Positions 11,240 to 22,859 of a stretch of 64,000 nucleotides of DNA are shown in pieces. Origin of the DNA: Castanea sativa. Taxonomy: Eukaryota; Streptophyta; Magnoliopsida; Fagales; Fagaceae. The stretch is taken from positions 13,295,251-13,359,250 of the forward strand of contig NC_134020.1 in NCBI RefSeq assembly GCF_040712315.1, in the 5' to 3' direction. How positions within the stretch are numbered: the first letter of the stretch is position 1; every line of letters starts with the position of its first letter. Under the pieces are notes generated by a model, which was given only the letters and a program-made list of their open reading frames with translations, was not told the origin of the DNA and ran no database searches. The translations under genes and the position numbers were made by a program.

Positions 11240-12000
11240 TGATCATCAAAACCTTAAAAACAAAAAAAAAATTCAAAACTAATCTATATTTTCATTAAAA
11301 ACAAATCTGAACTTTTTCTAGTCTCAAAACTAATCTGAGTTTTTTCTAGTCTCAAAACAGATCTGTATTTTCATTAAATATAGATTTGAAAATTTTTCTT
11401 AAAAAGTTTCCTTTTTATAAAATTGTAGATTTTGAAATTTCAAAGAAGAAATTAAGAGTTATTTAAAGTTTTTTTTAATATGTGATGCATGCATAATAAG
11501 TTTGTCTCATGAGTATGAATCCTTTTTTAAAAATCCTATTTTTTAACTTTACAAACAACATATCTGATTTTTCTTGATAAAATATCACTTTTTTCCTTTA
11601 CAAAAACAGATCTGATTTTTACAAATCAAACCTCTTTTTCTTTTTTCTTTTTTTTAAAAATTTTTCAAAACAAATCTAATTTTTCTTGATTAAATCTTTC
11701 TTTGTACCTTTTACAAAAATAGATATGATTTTTACAAATCAAACCTCTTTTTTTTTCTTTTTCTTTTTTTCAAAACAGATCTGATTTTTCTTGATAAAAT
11801 CTTTCTTTTTACCTTTTACAAAAACAAATCTAATTTTTACAAATCAAAGCTCATTTTTTTCTAATTTTCAAAACAGATATGATTTTTCTTGATAAAATCT
11901 TTCTTTTTACCTTTTACAAAAACAAATCTGATATTTACGAAGGAAGTCTCATTTTTTTTTTTTTTAACTTTTCAAAATAGATATGATTTTTCTTTAAAAA
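11240..12000 (+). repeat. AGATCTGA/TTTTT minisatellite inside Tat LTR
   Basis: About ten degenerate units carry AAAACAGATCTGATTTTT or ACAAATCTGATTTTT alternating with TTGATAAAATCTTTCTTTTTACC and ACAAATCAAACCTC. The higher-order unit is about 90-130 bases. The block lies downstream of the TATA region, so it would be in transcribed R/U5 sequence. The sister LTR carries a related array at about 24950-25570. Confidence 0.7.
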
Positions 12001-12416
12001 GAGGACATTATTCATAAGAAAAATTTATTTAAATTAATTTTTTTTTCAAGTGTTTGTCATGTGTATTATAACATATCATTCAACATCATACAAAACGGGT
12101 ATATAATGGTCATTAGAGTCTAGAAGCTCAGTCTCTACCTGGGCAGAATGAGTGTCTAACACCTTCCCATTCCATAATCTAGCCCCCGAACTTAGAATTT
12201 TGGTTAGTAGATTAATGTTTTGTCTTTGATTTTGGTAGATTGTAATTAGGACAAAAACTTTGTATTTTTTTGGCATAGATTGTAACTAGGACCAAAGCCT
12301 TGTGAGGTTAATCTACCAAATTGCACTTTTTTTTATTCAATCAATGACATTTGATGTATTTTGAATATGTAATTGTATTTATCTTTTTTGTTATTTTTTT
12401 GTATAAAAAAAATAAC

Positions 12417-12432
12417 TGGCAACTCCACACCA
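12417..12432 (+). other. Putative primer-binding site of Tat element
   Basis: TGGCAACTCCACACCA starts here, directly after the AT-rich LTR end, about 100 bases before the gag-like ORF. It matches the TGGC(A/G)ACTCC motif seen at 50905 and, as a variant, at 6410-6391 minus. Confidence 0.55.
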
Positions 12433-12513
12433 CAACTCAAAAGAGAGGTGTCTTAAAGCACCTAAATCTCTTTTTGAGAGCACCCCAAAGTTTCCGGCCT
12501 CTCACAAAGCCCA

Positions 12514-13111
12514 ATGATTCAAGAAAGAATTGAAGATGTTCTCACCTCCATCTTGGAAGATCTAAAGAAGACAAATGAAAAGCTAGCCCAAATCTCCTGG
12601 ATAGCCCATTCGGTATTACAATTTAGCTTAGTCAATCAAGCTATGCTCTCTACCTTGTGCAAGGATGATTCACTAGAACCCAAAGAGATCCCACACTTTC
12701 AATTCTTAAAAAAAAGTGCTAGGGATTTCAATGAGTTGTCTTTCCAACTATCCTCCCCAATCAACAAGAACATGTCAATGGACTTAATCCCCAGGGAGGC
12801 GGTTCCATACCTCATCAATAATGGTGCAATCAAATTATCGATCAACAATTTTAGGCGTCGAAGGAATTTTTCAAATTTGCACATGACTTTAAGTGAAGCT
12901 TTGGGAAAACTGCAAGCCAAGGGATTACCTGAAGCCATTGGATCCTAAGCCAATACCGCATCTCATGCATAGAGGCTACAACCCTGATGCTTATTGCAAA
13001 TATCATCAAGGGGAAAGCCACACAACTGATGAGTGTGATATCTTAAAGCATGCCATTCAAAATCTAATTGAAGACAAGTCATCACTCCACCTTCATCAGC
13101 CACCTACTTAG
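12514..13111 (+). pseudogene. Tat gag remnant, two overlapping frames
   Basis: The first frame (12514-12948) gives a 144-residue product with an N-terminal helix (ERIEDVLTSILEDLKKTNEKL) and, later, PREAVPYLINNGAIKL. The second frame (12893-13111) gives YCKYHQGESHTTDECDILKHAIQ, the C-x2-like CKYH…H…EC motif followed by HAIQNLIED, typical for the end of Tat-type gag. The two overlap by a frameshift near 12930. Most of the gag core is missing between N-terminus and knuckle, so this is an internally deleted gag. It follows the primer-site motif at about 100 bases, the normal place for gag. No downstream pol is present. Confidence 0.6.
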
Positions 13112-13608
13112 ACTTTGCTTGATTTTCATGTTACAAGATTTTAGATTGGCTCTTTGATCTTATTGTTTATTTAGGAGTTGCCTTCTTGTTGGCCTTTGGT
13201 TCAATAAAACTCATGTTGTGTTTGATGAATTCGGTTTGTCATATATAAATTTAAAAAAATTAAATAAAAAAAAAATCTCTGGACTAGGGGCATTGGCCTT
13301 CCTAGTAACCTTTTTTCTAAAAACCTTTCCTAGTAACCTTTTTTCTAAAAACCTTTCCTAGTAACCTTTTTCTAAAAACCTTTTTTATTCTTTCAAAGAC
13401 TTAAAAGCCCTCTTTTCAGATAATACAAGAAGATTCATTTTGACAAAACTTTTTCCAAATCATGATGATTAATTGCTCTACCAATCAATTTGTTCCAAAG
13501 AAGGATATAACTTCATTCAATCCATGTAAGGACTTTTGCTAAACATTCAAAATATGAAAAGAAAAGGTCCTAGAAGGCAATAAAAGAAATTCATCGATTC
13601 ATACACTT
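13112..13608 (+). other. Non-coding interior of the Tat element
   Basis: No gene seen. It contains the CTAGGGGCATTGGC motif (about 13286) that recurs at 18545-18800, and a triplicated 27-base repeat (listed separately). Confidence 0.5.
13300..13385 (+). repeat. Three tandem copies of a 27-28-base unit
   Basis: CCTAGTAACCTTTTTTCTAA AAACCTT is present three times in a row (the third copy one T shorter), directly after the CTAGGGGCATTGGCCTT motif. Confidence 0.9.
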
Positions 13609-13920
13609 AATCCTGTTGAGAAATTTAGACCCCAGTTGAAAGAATTAACAAGTTTTAAACCCAAGTTGTTAATTAGATTGATTATGAATAAACTTGTTAA
13701 AACAAACAAATATCAATATCATGTCACAAATAATATGCAGCGAAAAAGTAAATAAGACAAGAAATGATGACCTAGGAAAACCAATTAAACCAACCAGTTT
13801 CACAGTAAAAAACCTGGGGGGAAACCTTACCGAAAAGCAATCCACTATAGTAAAGAGAAGTTTCAAATCTAGTACAAAACATTTGTCCCTAGACTCTAAA
13901 ATCCCCTTAGATGAACTTAC

Positions 13921-15318
13921 TGTAGGATTAAACATGGTTTGTATCTCATACAAAACACACGCAGCGGAAATTTAACGGATCTACTTCATTCGCAATCAAT
14001 AACAAGCACTATGTAAGTTTTAGAATTTAAGAACAAGAAAGCGTACCTTGGGTATGTTGAATTTCAAAACAAAGATCGGAAGCACTTGGAAATACTTTTG
14101 ATCTTCACTCCAATTCCACTTTTCACCCAAGATGTGTGGTCTCTCAATTAGTTTCAAATGAGAATGTTAAAGTGTTTCACTCTCACATATATCTCATACA
14201 AAAATCTCTACAGAAAATTTTGTATATTTCTCCATTTGTATCTAAATGATTATCTAATTGAGCTGGCCTTTCAGGCCTTTCCAATTGGGCTTAAGTATGT
14301 GGCTTGGAGTGGGACCAAAAGGAATTAATAAGACACTGGCTCCAATGGGCCTTGGGCTTTTCTGTCAACTCTTGACAAGTCCAAAGTTACCATTAACTAT
14401 ATTTAATACCACTATATAAATATAGTTGCACTCTAGACCTTATCTATAAATTATATCCCAAGACTTTATTGTACATGCAACCCCTTCATAAAATATTCGT
14501 AGTAATACAAAGTCATGAATATAGACTGCCACTTTGTAAATTACTACATCTTATCCTTGAGTACTCGGTTTAATCCTTTAAAGTTATTCAACATATATTT
14601 ATGAAATCCAATCTCATAAATATATACTTTAGTAACTTCTTATCAAAGTGGTTAGGCCTAACTCTTTGAATAACTGAACCCATTAAACTTATCTGAAGGG
14701 AATATTTTATATCTCCGTTAAGAGACTATGAATTCCATCTTGAGAATACATGTTCCGTCAACACTAAATGTGGCTGCCCAATATACTGAGGTTTTGACAG
14801 TTACCTTAAATCTCACTCCTGATATATCAAAGCAACCTACATTTTATGATCAGGTCCATTATCCTCTTAGGATTAAGAGTTCATGCAAATAGAAGTCGTG
14901 AGATTTATTATTCAATTGACAGTCGTTAGGAGAATAATAAATCTCACAGCGGTCCAGTTCAATATATCTTAACTCTTAAAATATATCAACACATCAACTA
15001 GAAGTTTCCACTTCCATGATCAAGACAAATCATCTTAGTTGATATGTTATAGTCTTCGCAGATGAAACGCCAAATTTCATCACCAACTATGAACTAAAAT
15101 TCTGAGTTTACAAAAAACTTGTGACTTATATCTTCTATTACTAAATCACATACTATGCATCTCATGGACTATATAATAATGCCCGAATATTCATGTTACC
15201 ATTGTTGTAGATTATAATAAAACAACTTTATTAATCACAACATTAAGTCATACATAATGTCATACATAATAACATACATAGCATCATACAATAGGATTTA
15301 AGGGCACTAATCCTAACA
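13921..15318 (-). mobile_element. Solo LTR, copia family A, with target duplication CTTAC
   Basis: The plus strand begins TGTAGGATTAAACATGG and ends GGGCACTAATCCTAACA. It is flanked by CTTAC at 13916-13920 and 15319-15323. Length 1398 bases, the same size as the 3' LTR at 59392-60790. It is collinear on the minus strand with that LTR (TCCACTCCAAGCCAC…, TAGTCCATGAGATGCAT). It lies inside the family C solo LTR, so it is the younger insertion. Confidence 0.9.
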
Positions 15319-15734
15319 CTTACAGCAGAAACCTTCTACCGCTTCAGAACCTCTGAACTCTTCAATATATGAATGCCACCCTTTGATGCACAGATCTCAG
15401 TACGTGACTAACTCCTTTGCACGAATCCCAATACGTGACTCACTCACCAACTTGAGAAAGAAGAATGTTGGCTGCAAAGTTCTTCACTTCATCAACAATG
15501 AAGATCAAGAAGCACTTGGTTACAAAACCCTAAGGCGCAAAGACGCAGTAGCTACTTTTTGAGAGGATAAGGCTTTGGTCACCTTTTTCATATGTTCTCC
15601 TTGTATTCTCTAATGTGACGGCCTCTAAAATAAGCCTTATATATGTCTAAGGTTGTGAGAAAAGAAACCCTACACAAATACATAAGCATGGGCCGAAAAT
15701 CAGATCTGAAAATTCTGATTTCCGTAACCTCAAT

Positions 15735-15830
15735 AGATACCTCAATAGATAGCAGGTGTCAAGCCTCATTAAACCTCGATAGATAGCTATCTGTCGAGCA
15801 ACTGTCCACAGGTGTCAAGCTATTTGTCCA
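15735..15830 (-). repeat. ATAGATAGCTATCTGTCGAG palindrome cluster in family C LTR
   Basis: Contains TCGATAGATAGCTATCTGTCGA, a near-perfect palindrome, with several CAATAGATA and GGTGTCAAGC repeats around it. On the minus strand it lies upstream of the putative TATA region near 15650, i.e. in U3. Confidence 0.7.
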
Positions 15831-16874
15831 GCTTTAGTAAACACCTTTTCTTCAACTGTTTCTTGGTCCAATCTTCATGGCTTTAATACTAGACTTAAAC
15901 AACATGTTCCTTGAAGTATTAAACACATCCTAGATCTACCCAAATATAAGTAAAGTGTGTTTTGTCAAAGGATTAGCCAACTACATCAAATATGTCCTTA
16001 ACAAATCCCAATCTCTAAAAATTTTGTCATATCATTGAAGCATTTGAACCCTTATTCCAAGAATAACTTATTAAAAGAGTTTTAACTCACTATGGTAACA
16101 AGCAAGCATCATTAGGAATAGGAGGCCATCTTTGGTAACCCACATTATTCCTTGACACCCATTACAATAATTATCCATTGCTAGCAAACTTAAGCCTTTA
16201 AACAATTAGCCTGTTTTTCAATGAACCCACTAAAAACTTAAATCTTGGGTGGGAAAATTAAGTATGCATGCTTAAATATCAAGATGAGGAAGTGTTGACC
16301 TTATGCTTTCAGCACCACTTCATAAGGTCCTCAATGAAGACAAAGGGATAGGTTCAAAAGAAGAAAAAGATGAAGAGTTCATCAAGTTTAGAAAAAAAGA
16401 GTTCATCAAAGAAAGGTAATAATTCACTCCATCAAGCTAGGAAAGAAGAAAATCCATCAAAGACAAATAAGGGTTTGGGAAAGCATCAAACTGTGAGAAA
16501 AAGAGATTGTTGTCAAGCTAGAAAAGACTTCAAAAAAAATGGAAAGGAATAGAGTGCAGGAATTTCTATTAAGATGAAAGAAAAATGGTTTATCGAAAGA
16601 CATATCAGAAATGAGATTCCATGAAATATCATTCGAGTTGAGAGGGATGAACAAAAAATGAAGATTCATCAAGAGAAGAAATTGAATCAAATGGAGAAAG
16701 ATGAGGAAAAGAAAAAAGTAAGATACATTTCATCAAAAAATGTGTTCATTCAAGTCAAGAAAAATAGAAATGCCTAAGAAAAGATAAAAGGACATCAAAG
16801 AGAAATGAAAATTCATCACAGGAAAGATGAAAGTTTGTGAAATTGAAAGAAACAAAAAAAATGCAGTTGAAAGC

Positions 16875-16995
16875 CCACTAGGCAGAAAACCTAAAAGGGT
16901 GGTCTAGGAAAAAATTAAGGACTAAACAAAATAGAGAAAAAAAGCCTGCTAGGTTGAAAACCTGAAAGGGCAGTCTAGGCAAAAATTAGGGAGAA
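16875..16995 (+). repeat. Direct repeat of about 50 bases
   Basis: Two copies, about 70 bases apart, of GAAAACCTRAAAGGGYRGTCTAGGMAAAAATTAGG. The copies differ by a few transitions. Confidence 0.8.
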
Positions 16996-18301
16996 AAAAA
17001 AATGGAAAACAAAAATGAAAGTGAGTGATCTACCAAGAGATGGTATACTGAGATGACCCAAAAGAGAAATTGGTCAAGCTAAAAAGAATTCAAGACAAAA
17101 TGAAAGGAACCAATGAAGACCAATGAGAAGATGATGAACATGACAAGGATTTTAGCACAAGTCAATGATGGAAGATGTCGTAAACCCTTCCAATGCTTGA
17201 ATTTAAAGTGTTGCATACTTAGGGAAATATCATAAGGGTTTTGAGCATTTTATATCCTTCCTTTCAGTATCCTAAACCTGGCCTATATTACAACCTTTGA
17301 AAAAAAGACATCTTTGTAGTTTTGCTGATTGTAGGCACACCTTTAGCTCTGATAATATTTTCTCATGGATTAAGATGGAAAATTGCTCAGGATTATCAAG
17401 CCCCACTAGCTGATATCTTCCGAAGACAAAATTTCACAAATTCTCAAGTAACTTGAAAAAAGTTTCTTTGAGTTTGAAATACTCCCTATGTTTGCTTCCA
17501 ACAAAAAATGACTCTCAAAAGAACAAATTTTCCAAATTCTCAAAAAGTTTCAAATCTTCAAACTTCAGATTTTTCTCTTTCTTGCTTATGTCCCAACATA
17601 TGTGATTTCCAAGAATTTCCACATTCATTTCTTTGATCGTCTTTAGGGGCATAATCTAAAAATTTTCAAAATAAAGAAACAAATTTGATTACATGTTTTT
17701 AATGATTTCAAATCCTTCCTAGACAAAGGGATGGTGAAAAGTGGTTGTTCAAAGGATCTCCATTTGATCATTTTAAAAAAGAAAGAATTTTTCAAAAAAA
17801 AAAAAACTCATTCTACATTAAATCCCTTTTTAAAAAATGCCATTTCAAAGAATTTTTTTTTTTTCAAATAGAAATTCATTTTTCAAAACATTCTTTTGAA
17901 CTACGTGTAGACTTAATCCTCTATGAGAGAGGTATGTAGGCAGCATTTTCAAAGGCCTAGTCACAATCATCCAAAATTTTCCAATTTTTTTTTTTTGAAA
18001 TAAAAACATTTATTTGTGTAAATTTTAGGCTACGAGCATTTGTTTTGCATCAAACATGTCATCAATTTTTCTGTGCAAGCATATCATAAATTTTTAGTGC
18101 AAGCATGTCTAAACTAGGGACATTGGGCTAAAACATTTTTGAAATAACTGATTACTAACATGCTTATGAAAAGAAATTTTTTGCAGGGGTGGAAATGGAC
18201 CTTTCATCTACTCAACAATCACCATCAATTTCCAGTTTATATGCTACCATATGTCCTAGAAAAAAAGCTGAAATCATTTAAAAACACGACAAATTTAAGG
18301 C

Positions 18302-18425
18302 TCAAGATGTGCCAATCGACACTTTAGAAGTGTCGAACGACACTTTAGAAGTGTCGAACGACACTTCAAGACTACCAATCGACACTTATGAAGTGTCAAT
18401 CGACACTTAACAGTGCCGATTGGCA
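18302..18425 (+). repeat. Cluster of GTGTCGAACGACACT palindromes
   Basis: Seven or more arms of AGTGTCG / CGACACTT type follow each other: AAGTGTCGAACGACACTT occurs twice exactly, flanked by GTGCCAATCGACACTT and AGTGCCGATTGGCAC. A related cluster is at 24258-24341 in the second LTR. Confidence 0.9.
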
Positions 18426-18540
18426 CATCATCCTAGAAATTGCAGCTTTACCCAGTTTTGTGTTGCTGATCCAGTTTCGCTTAAATTTTGCTCCATTGAA
18501 GGTTCATTTACAATAAAATTTTTCAAAATTTACATTGATT

Positions 18541-18830
18541 GTCAAACTAGGGGCATTCGGGCACACCTCATTCATTTTTCAAAAAAAAAAAAAAAGGATC
18601 ATCATAAGCATCATTTGTTTCAAAAAAAAAAAATCAAGATTTTCAAAAATCATGCATCAATTTTCCAAACTAGGGGTATTCGGCCATGCCTCATCTATTT
18701 TCTTAAAAAAATCAATCATCTCTTTTTCAAAAAAGAAATTTTTTTTCTCAAAATTAAAAAGATCATAAGGACTAAATTTTTAAACTAGGGGCATTTGGCA
18801 TTGCCTCATTCAGGTGGGATCTCCCATGTC
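18541..18830 (+). repeat. Three tandem units with CTAGGGGCATTCGG
   Basis: AAACTAGGGG(C/T)ATT(C/T)GG…GCCTCATYCATTTT begins at about 18544, 18668 and 18782, a unit of about 115-125 bases with AT-rich filler. The same motif occurs once at about 13286, linking both sides of the nested solo LTR to one element. Confidence 0.85.
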
Positions 18831-18963
18831 AAGATTGATCATGTAAATCCAAATTGTTGTGCTACAAAGCTTCATCAGGTGCACTCTAAACTTATCTCAT
18901 CTAAATCCTTGCAATACCAAAGTCGTCTAAAGTCAAAGAGCTGGTATTGAAAATTAATACAAA

Positions 18964-21960
18964 TTATCTAACCAAGAGATATTTTGTTTCTTGTAGGAAA
19001 ATAAAAATATAATCTTGCATCATTTGGACTTCGAGTCCACCGGCGGGAAGATCTTCTAGGCCCACCTTTAGAAGGACCACCCTTTGAGTTCCCTTGTTGC
19101 TCTTGATTGGTATAAGGTTGAGGTTCTTATCGCCAATCCTGAAACTCGAGGTTCCTGATTCTTTCTTCCGAAACCCGTGTGTTAGCCTCAACACTTACCA
19201 TCCGATTATTCTGAAAATCATCAAAGACAGGTGTTAAGTCCATTGCTATGAATTTCAAGCAAAACGTTAGTAGGGGAGTATCATCTCTTACCCAGTTCAC
19301 TTCATTAAGAACATATTGAGAGGATTAGGTGCGCGTAACCCGCTGTAAGCATCTAATCATCCGCATGCTTTCCTCCATGAGGTCAATGCCAACCTGGAAC
19401 ATAAGGCCTTAAATTCAAAAAAGCCAAGACAATGAGCATGAGATAAAAGGCCAAAGGTTTAGAAATATATTGGGCCATTCCAAGGAACATTCGGAGTATA
19501 TTCCGGTCGGTCTAGATCCACCAAGCTGTAAGACCCATCAGGATTCATCCTCTGATATTGCCATGTCAGAAAATTGGGATATGTCTCTACAAAAGAAGTA
19601 GGAGGACCACCAACATTGCAAGGAGGAGGAGTCCTAGCTCCATGAGACGAAGCCTGAAGATGCAACATTCAAACACTTTCACAAATGACAAAATGACAAA
19701 GATGATAAAAATTATGATGCAAATTAACCTAAAAAGAGAAGAAGCACACCGATGCTCCTAAGTTATCAGCTAAGCAACCCTACAGATGAGTCTTGACAAA
19801 CTTAAGATAGTCCCCTAGTATCCTAGAAACGGTGCGGCCAACCCTTGCACGAGCTATTTCTTCTTCAGTTAGAAGGTGGACCAATCAAATTGAAGGACAA
19901 GGATGAGTAGGGATCACTTTAGGAGGGTACACATGTTGAACTAATGGAAGCACACAATCTCTGAGATACCAGTATCTACCATGGCCACATTCAAACAAGA
20001 CCTGATGCTCATTCAACTCCCGAGCCCATGCACATTCAACATAATCCTCGCATCTAGCCTAAGAGCCCAACACCATCTAAACATCACAAAAAGTCCAAAA
20101 TGAAAAGAGAAGACATACCCACACACAAAATCAAATTAAGCTTCCACCAATGAACAAAGAAAAAAAATAAAACTCACATACTTGGCGTCTAAACCATCAA
20201 TCACTATCCACCAAGCCTGCAAAGAATGCTTGGGGAGCATCGACAAACGGTACTTAGGCATCCAAAGAAAGAACCTTGGAAATACATCAGCTACATCTTC
20301 CAAAAGTTGTGGCCCACCCCCGAAATATTCATACATCTAAACCTAAGAAAAATCAACAAATGTCAACAACAACACAAATAACCTTTGCAAAATATACCTG
20401 ACCAAGAATTTAAATTTACCTGCCAAACAAATGGTGCACCTTTTAAGCTTGAAAGACTACATCGGGATAACTAAGTCATAAAGTGTAAGAGAGTAGCATA
20501 AGCCATGCCACCCCAATCATAATCTTTGATCCGGTTGATGTCCCTCATACTCCATAAATAACATAAACTCAACATGCTCCCCAAGTCAGGACATAAGAGG
20601 TCTCAGTGAAAAGAAGCATAAACATATGAGTGCCGATTTCCACACTCTTGCATTTATCAATGTTAGAAAAGAGCCACATGAAGGATTCATTCCTACCACT
20701 AACTCTATGAGGATTCACACCTAAATAAGTCTTAACTTCCATTGGTGAAATGGTGTAATGACCTTCAAATCTTTCACCACCCAATTTTAAGCCAATATTG
20801 GCTGAGAAATTGTAAGGTGTCAACATCACCTCACCAATGCCTAGAAAGTGGAAGGTACAAGTGGTGTCCTAGAATTTCTTAGACAATGCAACAAGCAATT
20901 GAAGATATTTGTACTCAATGGTATCGTGATTCCAAAGAGCTTGGAAAAATGTCTCAAAGCTGGCTCCATTGATGACATTTCTAATGTCAGGTGATAGCAC
21001 ATCACACCTTTGTTTCAGCAGCTGAATACTACCCCAGCTTTTGAGATTATACAATAAACAAAAAATGCCTCATGTGAGAAATATAATCAACCCAAAAAAA
21101 AAAATTGTCAATCATCATGATATCCACAAAAATGCCCTATTCCAAGAATGTCCATTCAAAAATCCCAGCAACCAAATGAAAATGCCTCTCATAAAAAAAA
21201 TTAGCCACGCCAAAATACCGTTGTGTCAAACAAACAATTTCATAAAATTAAAATTCAATGACATCCTAACAACTGTTCAAAAAAAATCTTCCATATCCAT
21301 AAATTCGTCTAACAATGCCCCAATCAATAGTTCAAAGAAAAAAAATCTTCATCTCCATAAATTCATTCAACAATGTCCCAAACATACATCCAACCCAAAA
21401 AAAAAAAAAAAAAAAATTCCCATACCCATGAAAAATAATGCCTAAACATCCAAATAAAAATTTCCATACCCATCAAAAATGAGTTACTCAATCATGTCTA
21501 CACATCAAATTCTCATAATTTCATACCCATTAAAAACCAAAAAAATCAAAATTCATCCAACAATGTCCAAAGCCACATACAATGCAAAGCTCCACAAATC
21601 ACCAACATTGTCCAAACATGACAATATCAAACAACTTAACAATTCAAAAATGCCCAAAAAAAAATCGAAATGCCTTCACACAATAATTTTTCACCCAAAT
21701 CATACAACATCCAAGAATTCCTAGAAGAGCAAATGACAACAAAAATAACAATGCCCACCATAAATTTCTCAACCAAGCAAGAAATCAACAAATTAACCAA
21801 CAAAAAAAAATGAGCTCACCTTGAAGTCCTTGTTGGATGGGTATGGAGTATGACTGATTGGGTCTTGAAGGAGTCCCTCCTCATTATTCCATTCTATTAA
21901 TGGGTCATACATTTTCCCATAAAATGTAAGGAACTTGGGTGGTCCAGGAGGAAATGCCAT
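18964..21960 (-). pseudogene. Plant mobile domain (PMD, MAIN-like) protein, broken, antisense in Tat element
   Basis: Reading the minus strand down from 21960: a possible 47-codon first exon (21960-21820) ends in a GTGAGC donor. A long exon (about 21054-20420) contains DIRNVINGASFETFFQALW, NHDTIEYKYLQLLVALS, a CTFHFLGIGEVMLTPYNFSA stretch, SPMEVKTYLGV and WLFSNIDKC, then ends PFVWQ with a GTAAAT donor. The exon at 20342-20178 gives YEYFGGGPQLLEDVADVFPR. An exon from about 20085 has CEDYVECAWARELNEHQVLF and HGRYWYLRDCVLP, ending at TAG 19780. C-terminal-type segments follow (NPDGSYSLVDLDRPEYTP; SMRMIRCLQR) to about 18964. These match PMD (PF10536) proteins of the MAIN/MAIL1 group and their transposon-borne relatives. 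Stops replace expected Trp or Gln codons (e.g. 20869). Host MAIN proteins act in silencing and gene expression; the function of element-borne copies is not settled. Confidence 0.75.
21061..21785 (-). other. A-rich intron-like stretch between PMD exons
   Basis: A- and C-rich on the plus strand, with repeated CAACAATGCCC / CAATGTCC motifs. No coding signal. Open frames on the plus strand here (Lys/His/Asn-rich) reflect composition only. Confidence 0.4.
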
Positions 21961-22175
21961 GGAAGATAAAAGATGAAGGTTTGAAAATGGGTTTTTTTAA
22001 GATGCATAAAAACTAAAGGATCTGAAGAAATATTTAAGGGGGTGATAAAAATCAAGTTTGGAAGCTTAGAGAAGTGATTTTCTAAGAAAGAAATGGTGTG
22101 GAAGAAGAGAAAATGCAAGGAGAATGGAGCTTGGAATAGTAACACTAGAGGAAGAGGAAGCAAAAAAAAAAAAAA

Positions 22176-22195
22176 AAAGAAGAAGAAGAAGAAGA

Positions 22196-22237
<42 letters not shown>
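22176..22237. repeat. Compound microsatellite (AAG)n-(AG)n
   Basis: About eight AAG units run into about 19 AG units (22199-22237), preceded by a poly-A run. Shadow frames here read as poly-Ser/Leu or Arg-Glu. Confidence 0.95.
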
Positions 22238-22241
<4 letters not shown>

Positions 22242-22859
22242 CAAAAATAAAAGGGGTCAAAATTTTGGCCCCCCTTGGCCTTTTTCTTTGAGTTGCAGAG
22301 TCAACTCAAGTTTGACTGAGTTAACTCATCCTAAAAAAAAAAAGGAAAAAAAAAGAAAAGAAATAAAAAGAAAATGAAATGAAAGTAGGGGAAAATTGTT
22401 TTCAATTTTCTTTTAGAATTCTCCATCACTATCACAACAAAAAAAATGATGAGAAGAGATTTTTTATTTTTGCAAAAAACGATGAAAGAAAGAAAAAAAA
22501 TGGTTTCTAAAATTTTTCAGAATTGTTTCCAAAATTTATGGCATCAATCTCTTCAACAGGAAAAAAAAAGAATTTTTCAAATGAATTATTAAAAAAAAGG
22601 AGAGAGATTTCACAAGGAAAATTAGAGAATATAAGGAAATTTGTTTTCAAAATTTCTAAAATGCCTCAAGGATTTTCAAAAAATTAATGGGTCAGACTTT
22701 CAAAAAAAAAAAAAAAAAGAAAGAGAGATTTTCCAAGAAAGAGAAGGAATTTCACAAGGATAAAATTGATTATATTGGTGAAACAAAAAGGAAAGGAAAA
22801 TTCCACATCCCCAAAAACTTGAGAGGATATTGTCTCAATCATCAAAATCTAATTTGAAT

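Larger units (their letters stand above)
10347..12416 (+). repeat. 5' LTR of the plus-strand Tat element
   Basis: Matches the block at 23880-25838 in order: AATAAAGTGGATAA, TATA-like ACAAATAGGGG, TTTTAGACCTCAAAGAAG, then the AGATCTG array and the tail AACGGGTATATAATGGTCATTAGAGTC. It ends near 12416, just before TGGCAACTCC. The tail (GTGTCTAACACCTTCCCAT…GATTGTAACTAGGACCAAAGCC) recurs in the Tat LTR at about 50500-50660. The start is not fixed: it abuts the start of the minus-strand Tat LTR at about 10346. Confidence 0.6.
13614..16003 (-). mobile_element. Solo LTR, copia family C, with target duplication AATCC
   Basis: Plus-strand ends are TGTTGAGAAATTT (13614) and TATGTCCTTAACA (16003), i.e. 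TG…CA. The 5 bases on each side are AATCC (13609-13613 and 16004-16008). After removing the nested solo LTR at 13921-15318 and its duplicated CTTAC, the LTR is about 987 bases. That is also the net length of the family C LTR at 52409-61356. A TATATAA on the minus strand near 15650 and a palindrome-rich stretch at about 15735-15830 would be U3 elements. With no internal region present, it arose by LTR-LTR recombination. Confidence 0.85.
16009..18963 (+). other. Non-coding interior of the Tat element
   Basis: AT- and A-rich sequence with no credible gene. It holds the duplicated AGGCAGAAAACCTAAAAGGG / AGGTTGAAAACCTGAAAGGG block (16880-16985), a palindrome cluster (18302-18425) and three CTAGGGGCATT units (18541-18830). 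Such blocks are usual between pol and the 3' LTR of Tat elements. The A/T-run open frames (e.g. 16370-16552, 18420-18788) show no domain. Confidence 0.5.

Noticed and set aside
21897..22377. Ser/Leu/Phe-rich and Arg/Glu-repeat open frames
   Set aside because: Encoded by the AAG/AG microsatellite and poly-A; no start context or domain apart from the separate PMD first exon on the same strand.
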